Part shown: positions 51,838 to 60,660 of the stretch, in pieces | How the letters are laid out: each line of letters opens with the position of its first letter | Position numbering within the stretch: position 1 is the first letter of the stretch | Notes under the pieces: generated by a model | The model's input: only the letters and a program-made list of their open reading frames with translations | Told to the model about the DNA's origin: nothing | Database searches by the model: none | Made by a program: the position numbers and the translations under genes | Source: Dyella_B jejuensis | GTDB lineage: Bacteria > Pseudomonadota > Gammaproteobacteria > Xanthomonadales > Rhodanobacteraceae | Direction: 5' to 3' | DNA: 64,000 bases | NCBI RefSeq assembly: GCF_044904675.1 | Contig: NZ_JADIKJ010000002.1 | Location: 310,001-374,000 of the forward strand

Positions 51838-52815
51838 TCAGGCGCCGTTTGCGCGCGTCAGGTATTGCAGGCTGAACAGGCCTTCCGGATCGAGCCAGAT
51901 CTGTTGCACGGCAAGGCCGGCAAGCGTGGCGAGCGCGGCAAATTCTTCCAGGGAATATTTACAGCTGTATTCCACCAGCATCGCTTCATCCTCGCGGAAC
52001 AAGGTCTGCAAGCGCCCTACCCGTATGCGCTGTTCCTTGTTGCTGACGATGTGCGTTTCGATGCGCCCGGCCATCGCGTTGTAGCGCGCGCGATGGCGGA
52101 ACGCGCCCAGCTCGAAATTGCAACCCAGTTCGCGGTTCAGCCGCGTCAGCATATTGAGGGTGAACGCGGCCGTGATGCCGGCGCGATCGTTATAGGCGGC
52201 CTCGATCGTGGCGCGGTCCTTTTTCAGGTCTACGCCCACCAGGATGCCGCCGTTGTCGCCCATCTCGCCGCGCATCTTGCGCAGCAGCTGCGCTGCTTCG
52301 CGCTCTTCGAAGTTGCCAATGGTCGAGCCGGGGAAATAAAGCACGGTGTGCCGCGGCGCACGCGGCGGCACTGGCAGGCGCAGCGGCCGGGTGAAATCCG
52401 CGGCCAGCGGCTGGATGGGCAATAGCGGAAAATGCGCCTGCATCTGCTGCATGCTTAGCCGCAGCGGTTCGCTGGACAGTTCCACCGGCACCCACGCCAC
52501 CGGCGCGGCCAGTTGCTGCAGCAGCAGGCGAGTCTTGATTGCATGGCCGCTGCCGTATTCGACCAGCCGCACATCCGGGCCGAGCATTTCGGCGATATCG
52601 CCCGCGTGCGCGGTCAGCAGCGCGATCTCGGCGCGGGTAAGGTAGTACTCCGGCTGTTCGCAAATCTGCTCGAACAACGCCGAACCATGGTCGTCGTAGA
52701 ACAGCCACGACGGCAGTCGCTTGGGCCGCGCGCCCAAGCCGCGCTGGACGATCTGCAATAGTGCGTTGTCGGGTGGGCGCTGTTCGTCACGCACTGCGTA
52801 AGCTTGCACGCTCAT
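51838..52815 (-). CDS. egtD: L-histidine N-alpha-methyltransferase EgtD
   Basis: From ATG 52815 the protein has 325 residues. The EgtD start LPSWLFYDDHGSALFEQICEQPEYYLTRAE is clear, followed by the SAM motif VEYGSGHAIKTRLLL and FPGSTIGNFEEREAAQLL. EgtD adds three methyl groups to His to make hercynine, the first step of ergothioneine synthesis. Its start overlaps the stop of egtB by four bases (ATGA), so the two are coupled. No egtC or egtE is next to it; the remaining steps may be done by EgtB variants or by genes elsewhere. Confidence 0.95.
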   Translation of the reverse strand: MSVQAYAVRDEQRPPDNALLQIVQRGLGARPKRLPSWLFYDDHGSALFEQICEQPEYYLTRAEIALLTAHAGDIAEMLGPDVRLVEYGSGHAIKTRLLLQQLAAPVAWVPVELSSEPLRLSMQQMQAHFPLLPIQPLAADFTRPLRLPVPPRAPRHTVLYFPGSTIGNFEEREAAQLLRKMRGEMGDNGGILVGVDLKKDRATIEAAYNDRAGITAAFTLNMLTRLNRELGCNFELGAFRHRARYNAMAGRIETHIVSNKEQRIRVGRLQTLFREDEAMLVEYSCKYSLEEFAALATLAGLAVQQIWLDPEGLFSLQYLTRANGA

Positions 52816-54059
52816 CGGTCCTGTCCCAGTCGGATGCCCGTGAACTGCCAGCGGGCATGGGGCGGAAAAAAGTTGCGGTAGCTGGCCCGGATGTGATCGC
52901 GTGGCGTCACGCATGAGCCGCCGCGCAAGACCCATTGGCCATTCATGAACTTGCCGTTGTATTCGCCCAGCGCGCCGGGCAGCGGTTTGAAACCGGGATA
53001 GCTGACGTAAGGCGACGCAGTCCACTCCCACACATCGCCATACATCTGCAACAGGCCATCGCCATGCGGCGCCCCCGCCGGATGAAATCGGCGGCTTTCC
53101 TGAAAATTACCGGTAACCGGCCGTGACGAAGCGAAATCTTCCCATTCCGCCTCGGTCGGCAGGCGTGCGCCGGCCCAGCGCGCGAACGCATCTGCCTCGA
53201 AGTAGCTGAGATGGCAGACCGGCGCCTGTGGATCCAGCGGACGGATGCCGGCAAGCGTGAACTCGCTCGACAGATCTTCCTGCCAGTACAAAGGTCGCTG
53301 CCAACCTTTGCGCTGCACGGTAGCCCAACCATCGGCGAGCCAGAGGCCGGCTTCTTCATAGCCACCATCGCGCACGAAAGCGAGGTATTCGCTGTTGGTG
53401 ACCAGCCGGTTGGCCAGGGCGTGCGCAGGCAGCCACGTGGTGTGGCGCGGCGTTTCGTTGTCGTAGGTAAAGCCGCGCCCCTCGTGGCCAACCTCGACCG
53501 GTCCTTCCCGTCCAGGCAGGAAACGCATCGGCAACGACCGGCTCTCGCTGGCCGATGCATGGCCAAAAGCCGGCCGCAACGGATTGCACCAGAACGCATG
53601 CTTGATATCGGTAAGCAGCAATTCCTGGTGCTGTTGTTCGTGTTGCAGGCCGAGTTCGATGCTTGCCGCCAGCGTGGCATCCACGCCGCGCGCGATACGC
53701 TCGCCCATTGCCTCGTCAATCCGGGCGCGGTAATCGCGGATTTCCTCCAGCGAGGGCCGCGACAGCACACCTCGCCGGGGACGGGCATGCATGGGGCCTA
53801 CCGACTCGTAGTAGGAGTTGAACAGGTAGTGCCACTCGGGATGGCGCGGCCGGTAGGCAGGATCGTGGCCCAACACGAATTGTTCGAAAAACCAGGTGGT
53901 ATGCGCCAGGTGCCATTTGCCGGGGCTGGCATCGGGCATCGACTGCACCTGGAGGTCCTCGCCGCTCAGTCCGGCGCAAAGCCCCAGCGTCTGCCGCCGG
54001 ATACGCATGAAACGCGCAAGGCCATCCTCGGTGTGTACTTCGAATGCTGGAACATTCAT
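52812..54059 (-). CDS. egtB: Ergothioneine sulfoxide synthase EgtB
   Basis: From ATG 54059 the protein has 415 residues: a DinB-like domain (1-170) and an FGE/sulfatase-modifying domain (180-415). The iron-binding histidines are seen in KWHLAHTTWFFE (around 50-53) and in LGLQHEQQHQE (H140, H144). Substrate-loop and C-terminal motifs include RWAGARLPTEAEWE, WEWTASPY and GQWVLRGGSCVTP. EgtB uses O2 to join hercynine and a thiol (gamma-Glu-Cys or Cys) into a sulfoxide. It is the first gene of a two-gene operon with egtD. A 7-bp inverted repeat, GAACGAT...ATCGTTC (54118-54154), lies upstream and could be an operator. Confidence 0.94.
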   Translation of the reverse strand: MNVPAFEVHTEDGLARFMRIRRQTLGLCAGLSGEDLQVQSMPDASPGKWHLAHTTWFFEQFVLGHDPAYRPRHPEWHYLFNSYYESVGPMHARPRRGVLSRPSLEEIRDYRARIDEAMGERIARGVDATLAASIELGLQHEQQHQELLLTDIKHAFWCNPLRPAFGHASASESRSLPMRFLPGREGPVEVGHEGRGFTYDNETPRHTTWLPAHALANRLVTNSEYLAFVRDGGYEEAGLWLADGWATVQRKGWQRPLYWQEDLSSEFTLAGIRPLDPQAPVCHLSYFEADAFARWAGARLPTEAEWEDFASSRPVTGNFQESRRFHPAGAPHGDGLLQMYGDVWEWTASPYVSYPGFKPLPGALGEYNGKFMNGQWVLRGGSCVTPRDHIRASYRNFFPPHARWQFTGIRLGQDR

Positions 54060-54244
54060 GACGCAGGCACGATAAGGGCGGGCTTGCTGCAATACACCTT
54101 GTGGAGCGCAAAACAGCGAACGATCATAGTCCAACCATGCCGTAACTATCGTTCATATTATGTGATGCGGGCATGGCAGGAGTATGGCCGCCGCGGCCGC
54201 CCATCGCTATCGCGGCGCATCAATACAGTCATGAGGTGACTTCC

Positions 54245-54667
54245 ATGAAATCCGTCATTTCTGCAATGCTGGCGATAACCCTGGCCATGAGCGCACAAGC
54301 CGCGCTGACCCAGTCGACTCCTGCGCGCAAACCGTTACCCGATAGCGACTGTCTTCGTATCAGCCAGATCAACGAATGGCATGTAGTGAATCCACGAACC
54401 GTCATCGCCCGGACCGGGCCCTACAAACGATATCTGGTGACCCTGCAGGCCGACTGCCAGAAGCTGGGCATAGGCAATCCCGGCCTGATGTTCATCGGCA
54501 GTTTGTCTGACAAAGCTACGCAGCCCGATCGTATCTGCGGGACCGTCGGCGAGAAGGTGCGCTCGCGCTATCAACCGGGCTGCGCCATCCAATCGCTTAG
54601 CCTGATCGACGAGGCCACTTTCGCCAGCTATCGCGCCAAGGCCATCAAGTCCAGCGTACGCCACTGA
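54245..54667 (+). CDS. Exported DUF6491-like protein
   Basis: From ATG 54245 (GAGGTGA upstream) the protein has 140 residues with a signal peptide (KSVISAMLAITLAMSAQA). It carries the DUF6491 block CLRISQINEWHVVNPRTVIARTGPYKRYLVTLQADCQKLGI, IGSLSDKATQPDRICGTVGEKV and GCAIQSLSLID, with cysteines that likely form a disulfide in the periplasm. The function is unknown. A strong terminator follows at 54698-54729. Confidence 0.8.
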   Translation: MKSVISAMLAITLAMSAQAALTQSTPARKPLPDSDCLRISQINEWHVVNPRTVIARTGPYKRYLVTLQADCQKLGIGNPGLMFIGSLSDKATQPDRICGTVGEKVRSRYQPGCAIQSLSLIDEATFASYRAKAIKSSVRH

Positions 54668-54697
54668 ACAGATCGATCCAACGTGATGCAACAAAAA

Positions 54698-54729
54698 GAG
54701 CCCGGACAAGCCGGGCTCCCTTTTCTTCT
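54698..54729. terminator. Rho-independent terminator
   Basis: GAGCCCGG (54698-54705), ACAAG loop, CCGGGCTC (54711-54718), then CCTTTTCTTCTT. The stem of 8 GC-rich pairs with a T-rich tail fits termination of the plus-strand gene. The A-rich left side (ACAAAAA) may also serve the convergent minus-strand gene. Confidence 0.88.
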
Positions 54730-54746
54730 TCAACGTGTTCGATCGC

Positions 54747-55118
54747 TCAGTACGCCGGACCGACGTACCGCGTCTGGTATGGATCGGAGGTGACCACCGT
54801 GGTGGTCACTACCGGCGGCGGCGCGGTCTGATACACCACCGTGCCCGGTGCGTACACCACCGCCGGCGGCGGCGCGTAATACACCGGCGGACCGGCGACT
54901 GCACCGGCGACCAGGCCGGCCACCGCACCGCCTACGATAGCGCCGGCAATCCAGCGGCCGCCGCTCCAGTAGCCACCGCGGTAACCACCATGGTAATAAC
55001 CACCACCGTGATAATAGCCACCGCCCCATGGGCGGGCCGATGCACCAACCGGCAAAGCTGCCGCTGTGGCAAGGGCCAGGCCGATCGCAACGAACTTGCC
55101 AACACTACGCTTGGACAT
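54747..55118 (-). CDS. Exported Gly/Tyr-rich small protein
   Basis: This 123-residue protein has a signal peptide (FVAIGLALATAAALPVGASA). A Gly/Tyr/His-rich stretch (WGGGYYHGGGYYHGGYRGGYW) is followed by a glycine-zipper-like hydrophobic segment (IAGAIVGGAVAGLVAGAVAG) and a Val/Pro/Thr-rich tail. The composition points to a periplasmic or outer-membrane protein of unknown role; such proteins are common in Xanthomonadales. It converges on the DUF6491 gene. Confidence 0.75.
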   Translation of the reverse strand: MSKRSVGKFVAIGLALATAAALPVGASARPWGGGYYHGGGYYHGGYRGGYWSGGRWIAGAIVGGAVAGLVAGAVAGPPVYYAPPPAVVYAPGTVVYQTAPPPVVTTTVVTSDPYQTRYVGPAY

Positions 55119-55182
55119 GACACACCTCCGTCAAGATGGAATGAATGGTGGTCCTGCCGCACTTAATCTGTACTGAAGGGTT

Positions 55183-57366
55183 TCATTTTTTGGGACGGGC
55201 ATCCGCCCACGGATTAAGCTGGCCCTCAGCCGCGCGCAACCGCAGCAGCCAGCAATCGTGAATATTTGCGCGGCGCGAGAAATCGAAGGGAATGCTTGCA
55301 GCGCCCCAGTTCTCGATGATCAGGCGTTCTTCCAGCGCAACGCGGTCGAGCGTGAAGCGACGGAAGTTATTTGAAAATACGATCAGGCCGTCAGCAGTCA
55401 GGCGATCGGCGCAGGCCAGCAACAACTTGACGTGATCGCGCTGCACATCGAAATCATCCGCGCGCTTGGAGTTGGAAAAGGTCGGCGGATCGACATAGAT
55501 CAGGCCGTAGTGCTCGCGCGCGTGTTGCAGGAAATGAGCGGCATCCGCTTGTACCAGGCGATGCTTGGCGCCGGCAAATCCGTTCAGGGCAAGATTTCGC
55601 GAAGCCCATTCCAGATAGGTACCCGACAGATCCACGCTGGTGGTATCACGCGCGCCGCCGGCAGCCGCATACACACTTGCCGTAGCGGTATAGGCGAACA
55701 GATTGAGGAATCGCCGGCCGCGGGCCAGCTCGCGCAGCCTGGCGCGAACCAGCCGATGGTCGAGGAACAGGCCGGTGTCCAAGTAATCGTGAAGATTGAC
55801 CAGGAACGTCAGCCCGCCCTCCTCCACTTCGATATGTTCGCCACGCTGATCGAACTGCCCGTACTTGGAGCCGCCCTTGCCACGCTCGCGCGTCTTCAAG
55901 GCGATGCGCGTGCGCGGTGTTTCGAACACTTCGCCGGCCGCGCGCGCGATCTCGCGCAAGCGTGTTTGCGCCACCTCCGCCGGCACGTCCGCGGGCGCCC
56001 GATACTCCTGGATATGCAGGTGCGTGGCACCGGCGGTATCGGTGTACACATCGATGGCGGCGGCGTACTCCGGCAGGTCTTGATCATAGGCGCGCCACGC
56101 ATGGATGCCTTCGCGTTCCAGCCGCTTGCGCAGATGCCTGACGTTCTTCTCCAGCCGGTTCTTCAGCATCTGCGCGCCGGCCGACAGCGGTGGCCGTTCG
56201 CGAGGCGCGTCCTCGCGCGGATGCAATTGGAAAATCAGCAGCACGGTTTCCAGTGCGCCGTTGTAAAGCGTGTATTTCTTTTCTGCGCGCAGTGTCGTTG
56301 CGCGGCCGAGTTCCGCGTCGCCTGCCAATATCGCCGCGCGCCAGCCGGTAAAGCGCTGGCGCAGGGCTTCGCCCAGCATGCGGTAAAGCCTTGGCATGCT
56401 TTCGCGATCGCCCAGTCGTTCGCCGTAGGGCGGATTGGTGATGACCAATCCGTATGTTTCCGGCGGCGGCGCGACATGCTGCGCATCGTGCCGATCCAGC
56501 GTGAAGAAGCCGGCCACGCCCGCCTCCTGCGCGTTACGCTTGGCGGTCTGCACCATGCGCGGGTCGGCGTCGGAACCGAAGAAGCAGCTGCGTAGCGCCG
56601 ACAGCCCCGTGCTGGCGCGCTGGCGCGCTTCTTCAAGCAGCGCACGCCACAAGGCGATGTCATGCTGCTGCCAGCCCAGGAACCCGAAATAGGAACGGCG
56701 TAGACCGGGTGCGGCATCGGCCACCATCAGCGCGCCTTCGATCAGCAAGGTACCCGAACCGCACATCGGATCGAGCAACGCACCGCCTTGCGCATACATT
56801 GCCGGCCATCCTGCGCGCAGCAGCATCGCCGCGGCCAGGTTTTCCTTCAACGGCGCCTCGCCCTGCTGCTCGCGCCAGCCACGCCGATGCAGGGGCGCGC
56901 CGGCAAGATCGATCGATACCGTCGCACGATCGCGCCGCAGCCGCAGGTTGATGCGCACATCGGGTTCTTCCGTATCCACGCCTGGGCGATCCTGGCCGCG
57001 CTGCCGGAATTGATCGACCACGGCATCTTTCACCCGCTGGGCCAGGAACTGGCTGTGCGCAAGCTTGCTTTGCGCGGTATTGGCATCCACCGCCAGCGTG
57101 CCGTGCGAGGCCAGGTGTTGCGACCAATCGATGGCTTGCACGCCGGCGTACAGAGCATCGTCGGATTCGGCCTCGAACTCGGCAACCGGCAGCAGAATGC
57201 GGCTGGCCAGGCGCGACCACAGGCAGGCGCGGTAGGCGGTTTCCAGGTTGCCGGAAAAGCGCACCCCGGCGAGCGCTTCATGCACATCGGCAGCGCCCAG
57301 CGCGATCAACTCGTCGCGGAGGAGGTATTCCAGGCCCTTGGGGCAACTTGCGAAGTAATGGCTCAA
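55183..57366 (-). CDS. rlmKL: 23S rRNA methyltransferase RlmKL (fused)
   Basis: The 727-residue protein is the fusion of RlmL and RlmK. The N-terminal part has a THUMP domain (1-165) and LLDPMCGSGTLLIEG and NPPYGERLG, the N2-guanine methyltransferase that acts on G2445. The C-terminal half has FLNLFAYTATASVYAAAGGA, VDLSGTYLEWASRNLALNG and YVDPPTFSNSKR, the N7-guanine methyltransferase that acts on G2069. Both modify the peptidyl transferase centre. It overlaps the next gene upstream by four bases (57363-57366). Confidence 0.95.
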   Translation of the reverse strand: MSHYFASCPKGLEYLLRDELIALGAADVHEALAGVRFSGNLETAYRACLWSRLASRILLPVAEFEAESDDALYAGVQAIDWSQHLASHGTLAVDANTAQSKLAHSQFLAQRVKDAVVDQFRQRGQDRPGVDTEEPDVRINLRLRRDRATVSIDLAGAPLHRRGWREQQGEAPLKENLAAAMLLRAGWPAMYAQGGALLDPMCGSGTLLIEGALMVADAAPGLRRSYFGFLGWQQHDIALWRALLEEARQRASTGLSALRSCFFGSDADPRMVQTAKRNAQEAGVAGFFTLDRHDAQHVAPPPETYGLVITNPPYGERLGDRESMPRLYRMLGEALRQRFTGWRAAILAGDAELGRATTLRAEKKYTLYNGALETVLLIFQLHPREDAPRERPPLSAGAQMLKNRLEKNVRHLRKRLEREGIHAWRAYDQDLPEYAAAIDVYTDTAGATHLHIQEYRAPADVPAEVAQTRLREIARAAGEVFETPRTRIALKTRERGKGGSKYGQFDQRGEHIEVEEGGLTFLVNLHDYLDTGLFLDHRLVRARLRELARGRRFLNLFAYTATASVYAAAGGARDTTSVDLSGTYLEWASRNLALNGFAGAKHRLVQADAAHFLQHAREHYGLIYVDPPTFSNSKRADDFDVQRDHVKLLLACADRLTADGLIVFSNNFRRFTLDRVALEERLIIENWGAASIPFDFSRRANIHDCWLLRLRAAEGQLNPWADARPKK

Positions 57367-57890
57367 GCGTGCGGCGCCAGCTGTTGCAGGAATAGGGTGA
57401 ACTGCCGGCGGATGGCGTCGATGTGCGCGCCGAGCCGATGGTCGTCGTCGACCACCAGCAAGGGCAGCTGGCGACGGCCGGCGAATTCGTAGAGGTCATC
57501 CAGCGGACAGACGTCGTCCTGCCAGCCATGTACCAACAAGGTGGGCATATCCAATCGCACGTCGAAGGCCCGTTCGCTGCCGGGGATCATGGCCGGCGTG
57601 GCGAGCAGGAACAGGCCCGCGACCGGCAGTTCCAGCGACGCCAGGCCGGAAACGAAGGCGCCCATGCTCGAACCCACCAAGACCGGCGGCACCTCGCTCG
57701 CGGCGATGCGCCGATGCAACTTGGCGATGCGCGGCGCTATGCAGCCGGCATGGCCCAGCGCATCGTCTTCGCGGTAATCCGGCCGCTCAGTGCTCCACCC
57801 CAACGCTTCGGCGGCCTTTGCCAGCACGCTGACCTTGGTCGCATCCGGCCCGGCATCCGAACCATGGGAAAGTATGACGTGTCCAGGCAT
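57363..57890 (-). CDS. Alpha/beta hydrolase of the YqiA/dienelactone type
   Basis: From ATG 57890 (AGGAGG six bases upstream) the protein has 175 residues. VILSHGSDAGPD begins an alpha/beta hydrolase fold; VLVGSSMGAFVSG holds the nucleophile Ser, and the acid and His are likely in PTLLVHGWQDDVCP and VVDDDHRLG. It is short, with no cap, like small esterases of the DUF1749/YqiA type. The substrate is unknown. It is co-transcribed with rlmKL (four-base overlap). Confidence 0.85.
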   Translation of the reverse strand: MPGHVILSHGSDAGPDATKVSVLAKAAEALGWSTERPDYREDDALGHAGCIAPRIAKLHRRIAASEVPPVLVGSSMGAFVSGLASLELPVAGLFLLATPAMIPGSERAFDVRLDMPTLLVHGWQDDVCPLDDLYEFAGRRQLPLLVVDDDHRLGAHIDAIRRQFTLFLQQLAPHA

Positions 57891-57971
57891 GGAGCCTCCT
57901 TGAGAACGCAACAGGACGCGCATGATAGCCCCCTCGGCGTGGATGCTGCGCCGCTATGCGACACTGCCCGC

Positions 57972-58559
57972 ATGCCGATGCTCGCCATTCACGACCAGCT
58001 CTTGCCCTATGTCGCCAAGCTGCCTGAGCGGCCGGCCAGCGCGGTCACCCTGGTGGTCATCCATTGCACCGAACTACCCGATCTGGCAATGGCCCGCGAA
58101 TACGGCGAGAAAGTGCTGTACGAAAGCGGCACCGGCGCCAGCGGGCACTATTACATCGACCGCGACGGCGCGATCTATCGCTATGTGCCGGGCACTCGCG
58201 TGGCCAATCATGTGCGCGGCCACAATCCGCCGTCGATCGGGATCGAACTGGTCAACCAGGGGCGCTACCCTCACTGGTTCGATTCACGCCGGCAAAGCAT
58301 GACCGAGCCTTACTCCGCCGCGCAGATCGCATCCCTGCTGGCGCTGCTGGCGCAACTGCGGAAGGAATATCCCAACCTGCGCAATATTGCGGGCCATGAG
58401 GACCTGGACACGGCACATGTGCCGGCCAGCGACGACCCTGGCCGCGAGGTGCCGCGCAAGCTCGATCCAGGCCCGCTGTTTCCCTGGAGCGAGGTACTTG
58501 CCGGCAGCGCGCTGACGCGGATCGGCACGGAGCGTGAGTCACGCGGCACGCCGGTATAA
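57972..58559 (+). CDS. N-acetylmuramoyl-L-alanine amidase, AmpD-like
   Basis: From ATG 57972 the protein has 195 residues with an Amidase_2 (PGRP-like) fold: VTLVVIHCTELPDLA (zinc His), GTGASGHYYIDRDGAIYRYVPGTRVANHV, IGIELVNQG, YSAAQIASLLALLAQL and NIAGHEDLD (second zinc His). It has no signal peptide, so like AmpD it may act on anhydro-muropeptides in the cytosol. The ends of the protein differ from AmpD, so the assignment to the exact type is open. Confidence 0.85.
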   Translation: MPMLAIHDQLLPYVAKLPERPASAVTLVVIHCTELPDLAMAREYGEKVLYESGTGASGHYYIDRDGAIYRYVPGTRVANHVRGHNPPSIGIELVNQGRYPHWFDSRRQSMTEPYSAAQIASLLALLAQLRKEYPNLRNIAGHEDLDTAHVPASDDPGREVPRKLDPGPLFPWSEVLAGSALTRIGTERESRGTPV

Positions 58560-58589
58560 TCCCCCGCTCTTCAATCCGGGGGTGGCCGC

Positions 58590-59456
58590 ATGCGCGACGC
58601 ACATGTCAAGGAACTGGTCGAACTGCTGCAACTGGAGCGGCTGGAGGACAACCTTTTCCGCGGCCAGAGCCGCGATATCGGCACACGTTTCGTCTTCGGC
58701 GGACAGGTGCTGGGACAGGCACTGTCCGCGGCGCAACAAACCGTCGACCCGAGCCGTGAAGCGCACTCGCTGCACGCCTATTTCCTGCGCGCCGGCGACA
58801 TCGAGGCACCGATTGTCTACAGCGTCGAGCGCGCCCGCGACGGCGGCTCGTTTTCGTCGCGCCGCGTGGTGGCGATCCAGCACGGCCAACCCATCCTCAA
58901 TGGGGCGATTTCATTCCAGCTTCCCGAAAAGGGCGTGGAACACCAGTCGACCATGCCCGAAGTACCCGCTCCGGAAGACCTGGAGCCGATGCATCGGGTG
59001 CCGCCGGATGAGCTCGCTCGCCTGCCGGTGAAGCTGCAACGCTGGCTGGGCAGCGACGGCCCGTTCGAATTCCGCCAGGTATGGCCGCGCGATGAGCTGC
59101 ATCCCGCCAAGCGGCCGCCGATCCAGCACATCTGGTTCCGCATCACCGCACCGGTCAGCGATTCGGCCATTCTGCACCGCGCCCTGTTGGCCTATGCCTC
59201 GGATTTCCACCTGATCGGCACCGCCACCCTGCCGCACGGCATTTCCTACCTCACGCACAACATCCAGATGGCCAGTCTCGACCATGCCTTATGGTTCCAT
59301 CGCACGTTCAGGGTCGACGAATGGCTGCTTTACTCCTTCGACAGTCCGACGGCACAGGGCTCGCGCGGGCTGGCCCGAGGCCAGATCTTCAGCCGCGACG
59401 GCCGCCTGGTAGCTTCGACCGCGCAGGAAGGGCTCATTCGCCTGCGGGACGATTAG
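58590..59456 (+). CDS. tesB: Acyl-CoA thioesterase II TesB
   Basis: The 288-residue protein has the double hot-dog fold of TesB: LLQLERLEDNLFRGQSRDIGTRFVFGGQVLGQALSAAQQTV (first repeat), SLHAYFLRAGD, and HALWFHRTFRVDEWLLYSFDSPTAQGSRGLARGQIF (second repeat with catalytic Asp). It cleaves acyl-CoA into free acid and CoA. It is of normal length and follows the amidase gene by 30 bases. Confidence 0.95.
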   Translation: MRDAHVKELVELLQLERLEDNLFRGQSRDIGTRFVFGGQVLGQALSAAQQTVDPSREAHSLHAYFLRAGDIEAPIVYSVERARDGGSFSSRRVVAIQHGQPILNGAISFQLPEKGVEHQSTMPEVPAPEDLEPMHRVPPDELARLPVKLQRWLGSDGPFEFRQVWPRDELHPAKRPPIQHIWFRITAPVSDSAILHRALLAYASDFHLIGTATLPHGISYLTHNIQMASLDHALWFHRTFRVDEWLLYSFDSPTAQGSRGLARGQIFSRDGRLVASTAQEGLIRLRDD

Positions 59457-59465
59457 ACTATCCCC

Positions 59466-59864
59466 ATGCGCCTGCTCTATACCTCTCCCCGCCAGGAAAA
59501 CATCGACCGCGTCGTCGCGCTGATGGCCGAAAACGATGTCGAAACCACCATCACCAATCGTTCCAACTGGAATCGGCCCAGCTACCAGCGCTTCAGCTAT
59601 TCCCAGCGCAACGAAAACCGGGACAGCTGGCCCCAGGTATGGATCAGCCGGGCGGACGACTACACCCGGGCGCGCGAATTGCTGCGCCAGCTGGGCATCG
59701 AGCCGGTCATCCGCCATGGCGAGGAGCTGCGGATCGCGCGCGACCCCGCCGCCTCGGTCTACGTCCGCCGCGAGCATACGGTGACGCGGGTCCGGCGCAT
59801 TGCGTTGCTGGCGATCCTGGGGGTATTCGTGGTGCTGGGGCTGCATTACCTCCATTTCATCTGA
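59466..59864 (+). CDS. DUF2007-like protein with membrane anchor
   Basis: The 132-residue protein starts nine bases after tesB. The soluble part, RLLYTSPRQENIDRVVALMAENDVETTITN, VWISRADDYTRARELLRQLG, is a ferredoxin-like DUF2007/putative-signal-transducing fold. The C-terminus has one membrane helix (IALLAILGVFVVLGLHYLHFI). Related Xanthomonas genes are named pathogenicity-like proteins; the function is not known. Confidence 0.78.
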   Translation: MRLLYTSPRQENIDRVVALMAENDVETTITNRSNWNRPSYQRFSYSQRNENRDSWPQVWISRADDYTRARELLRQLGIEPVIRHGEELRIARDPAASVYVRREHTVTRVRRIALLAILGVFVVLGLHYLHFI

Positions 59865-59907
59865 AGACCATTGCCACGGTGCCCCATGGCGGTCATAGAA
59901 TCGCCTC

Positions 59908-60618
59908 ATGCGCTCCGACCATGTCCGACTGTTCCAGACGCTGCCGCACGCCTGCGGTTATTTCGCCGGGCGCACGGCGCAGAACCTGGTTATCGATCCG
60001 GCCGCCCCGCAGTTGGACCGCTTGTACGGCGCGGCGCTTGATCACGGTTTCCGCCGCGCGGGCGGACACCTCTATTTCCCGCATTGCCCGAGCTGCCATG
60101 CCTGCACGCCATGCCGCATCGACGTGGCGAACTTCACGCCCGACCGCTCGCAACGCCGCTGCCTGAAGCGCAACGCGGACCTGGTCGTCAGCGAGCGCAT
60201 GGCCGGCTACAACAGCGAGCGCCATGCGCTGTATTCACGCTACCTGCGCACCCGCCACCCTGGCGGTGGCATGGACGAAGCCGAAGCCAGCGACTTCCGG
60301 CGCTTCCTTACCGCCCCGTGGAGTCCCACGGTATTCATCGAGCTGCACCTGGGCGAGCGCTTGCTCGCCGTGGCCGTGACGGATGTGTGCGCTACCGGCA
60401 TTTCGGCCGTCTACACGTTCTACGATCCGGACGAACAGGAGCGCGGCCTGGGTACGTTCGCCATCCTGCAGCAGATCGAACTGGCCAGGCGCCGGGACAT
60501 ACCGTGGGTCTATCTCGGCTTCTGGATCGAAGGCCATCCCAAGATGGATTACAAGCGGCGCTTCCGGCCCTTGCAGGTGCGCACGGCGAAAGGCTGGACC
60601 GACCTGCGCCGCGACTGA
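59908..60618 (+). CDS. bpt: Aminoacyl-tRNA-protein transferase (Ate/Bpt type)
   Basis: The 236-residue protein carries the Ate/Bpt N-domain (LFQTLPHACGYFAGRTAQNLVIDP, CPSCHACTPCRI with conserved Cys) and the GNAT-like C-domain (TRHPGGGMDEAEASDF, VTDVCATGISAVYTFYDPDEQERGLGTFAILQQIELAR, YLGFWIEGHPKMDYKRRFRPLQ). In gammaproteobacteria this family adds Leu (Bpt) or Arg to acidic N-termini and leads proteins to ClpS/ClpAP. The symbol follows the bacterial leucyl-transfer type, which sequence alone does not prove. Confidence 0.9.
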   Translation: MRSDHVRLFQTLPHACGYFAGRTAQNLVIDPAAPQLDRLYGAALDHGFRRAGGHLYFPHCPSCHACTPCRIDVANFTPDRSQRRCLKRNADLVVSERMAGYNSERHALYSRYLRTRHPGGGMDEAEASDFRRFLTAPWSPTVFIELHLGERLLAVAVTDVCATGISAVYTFYDPDEQERGLGTFAILQQIELARRRDIPWVYLGFWIEGHPKMDYKRRFRPLQVRTAKGWTDLRRD

Positions 60619-60660
60619 GGCGAGGCGCCCGATGAGGGCCTCTGCCAAGCGTGGCAAGGC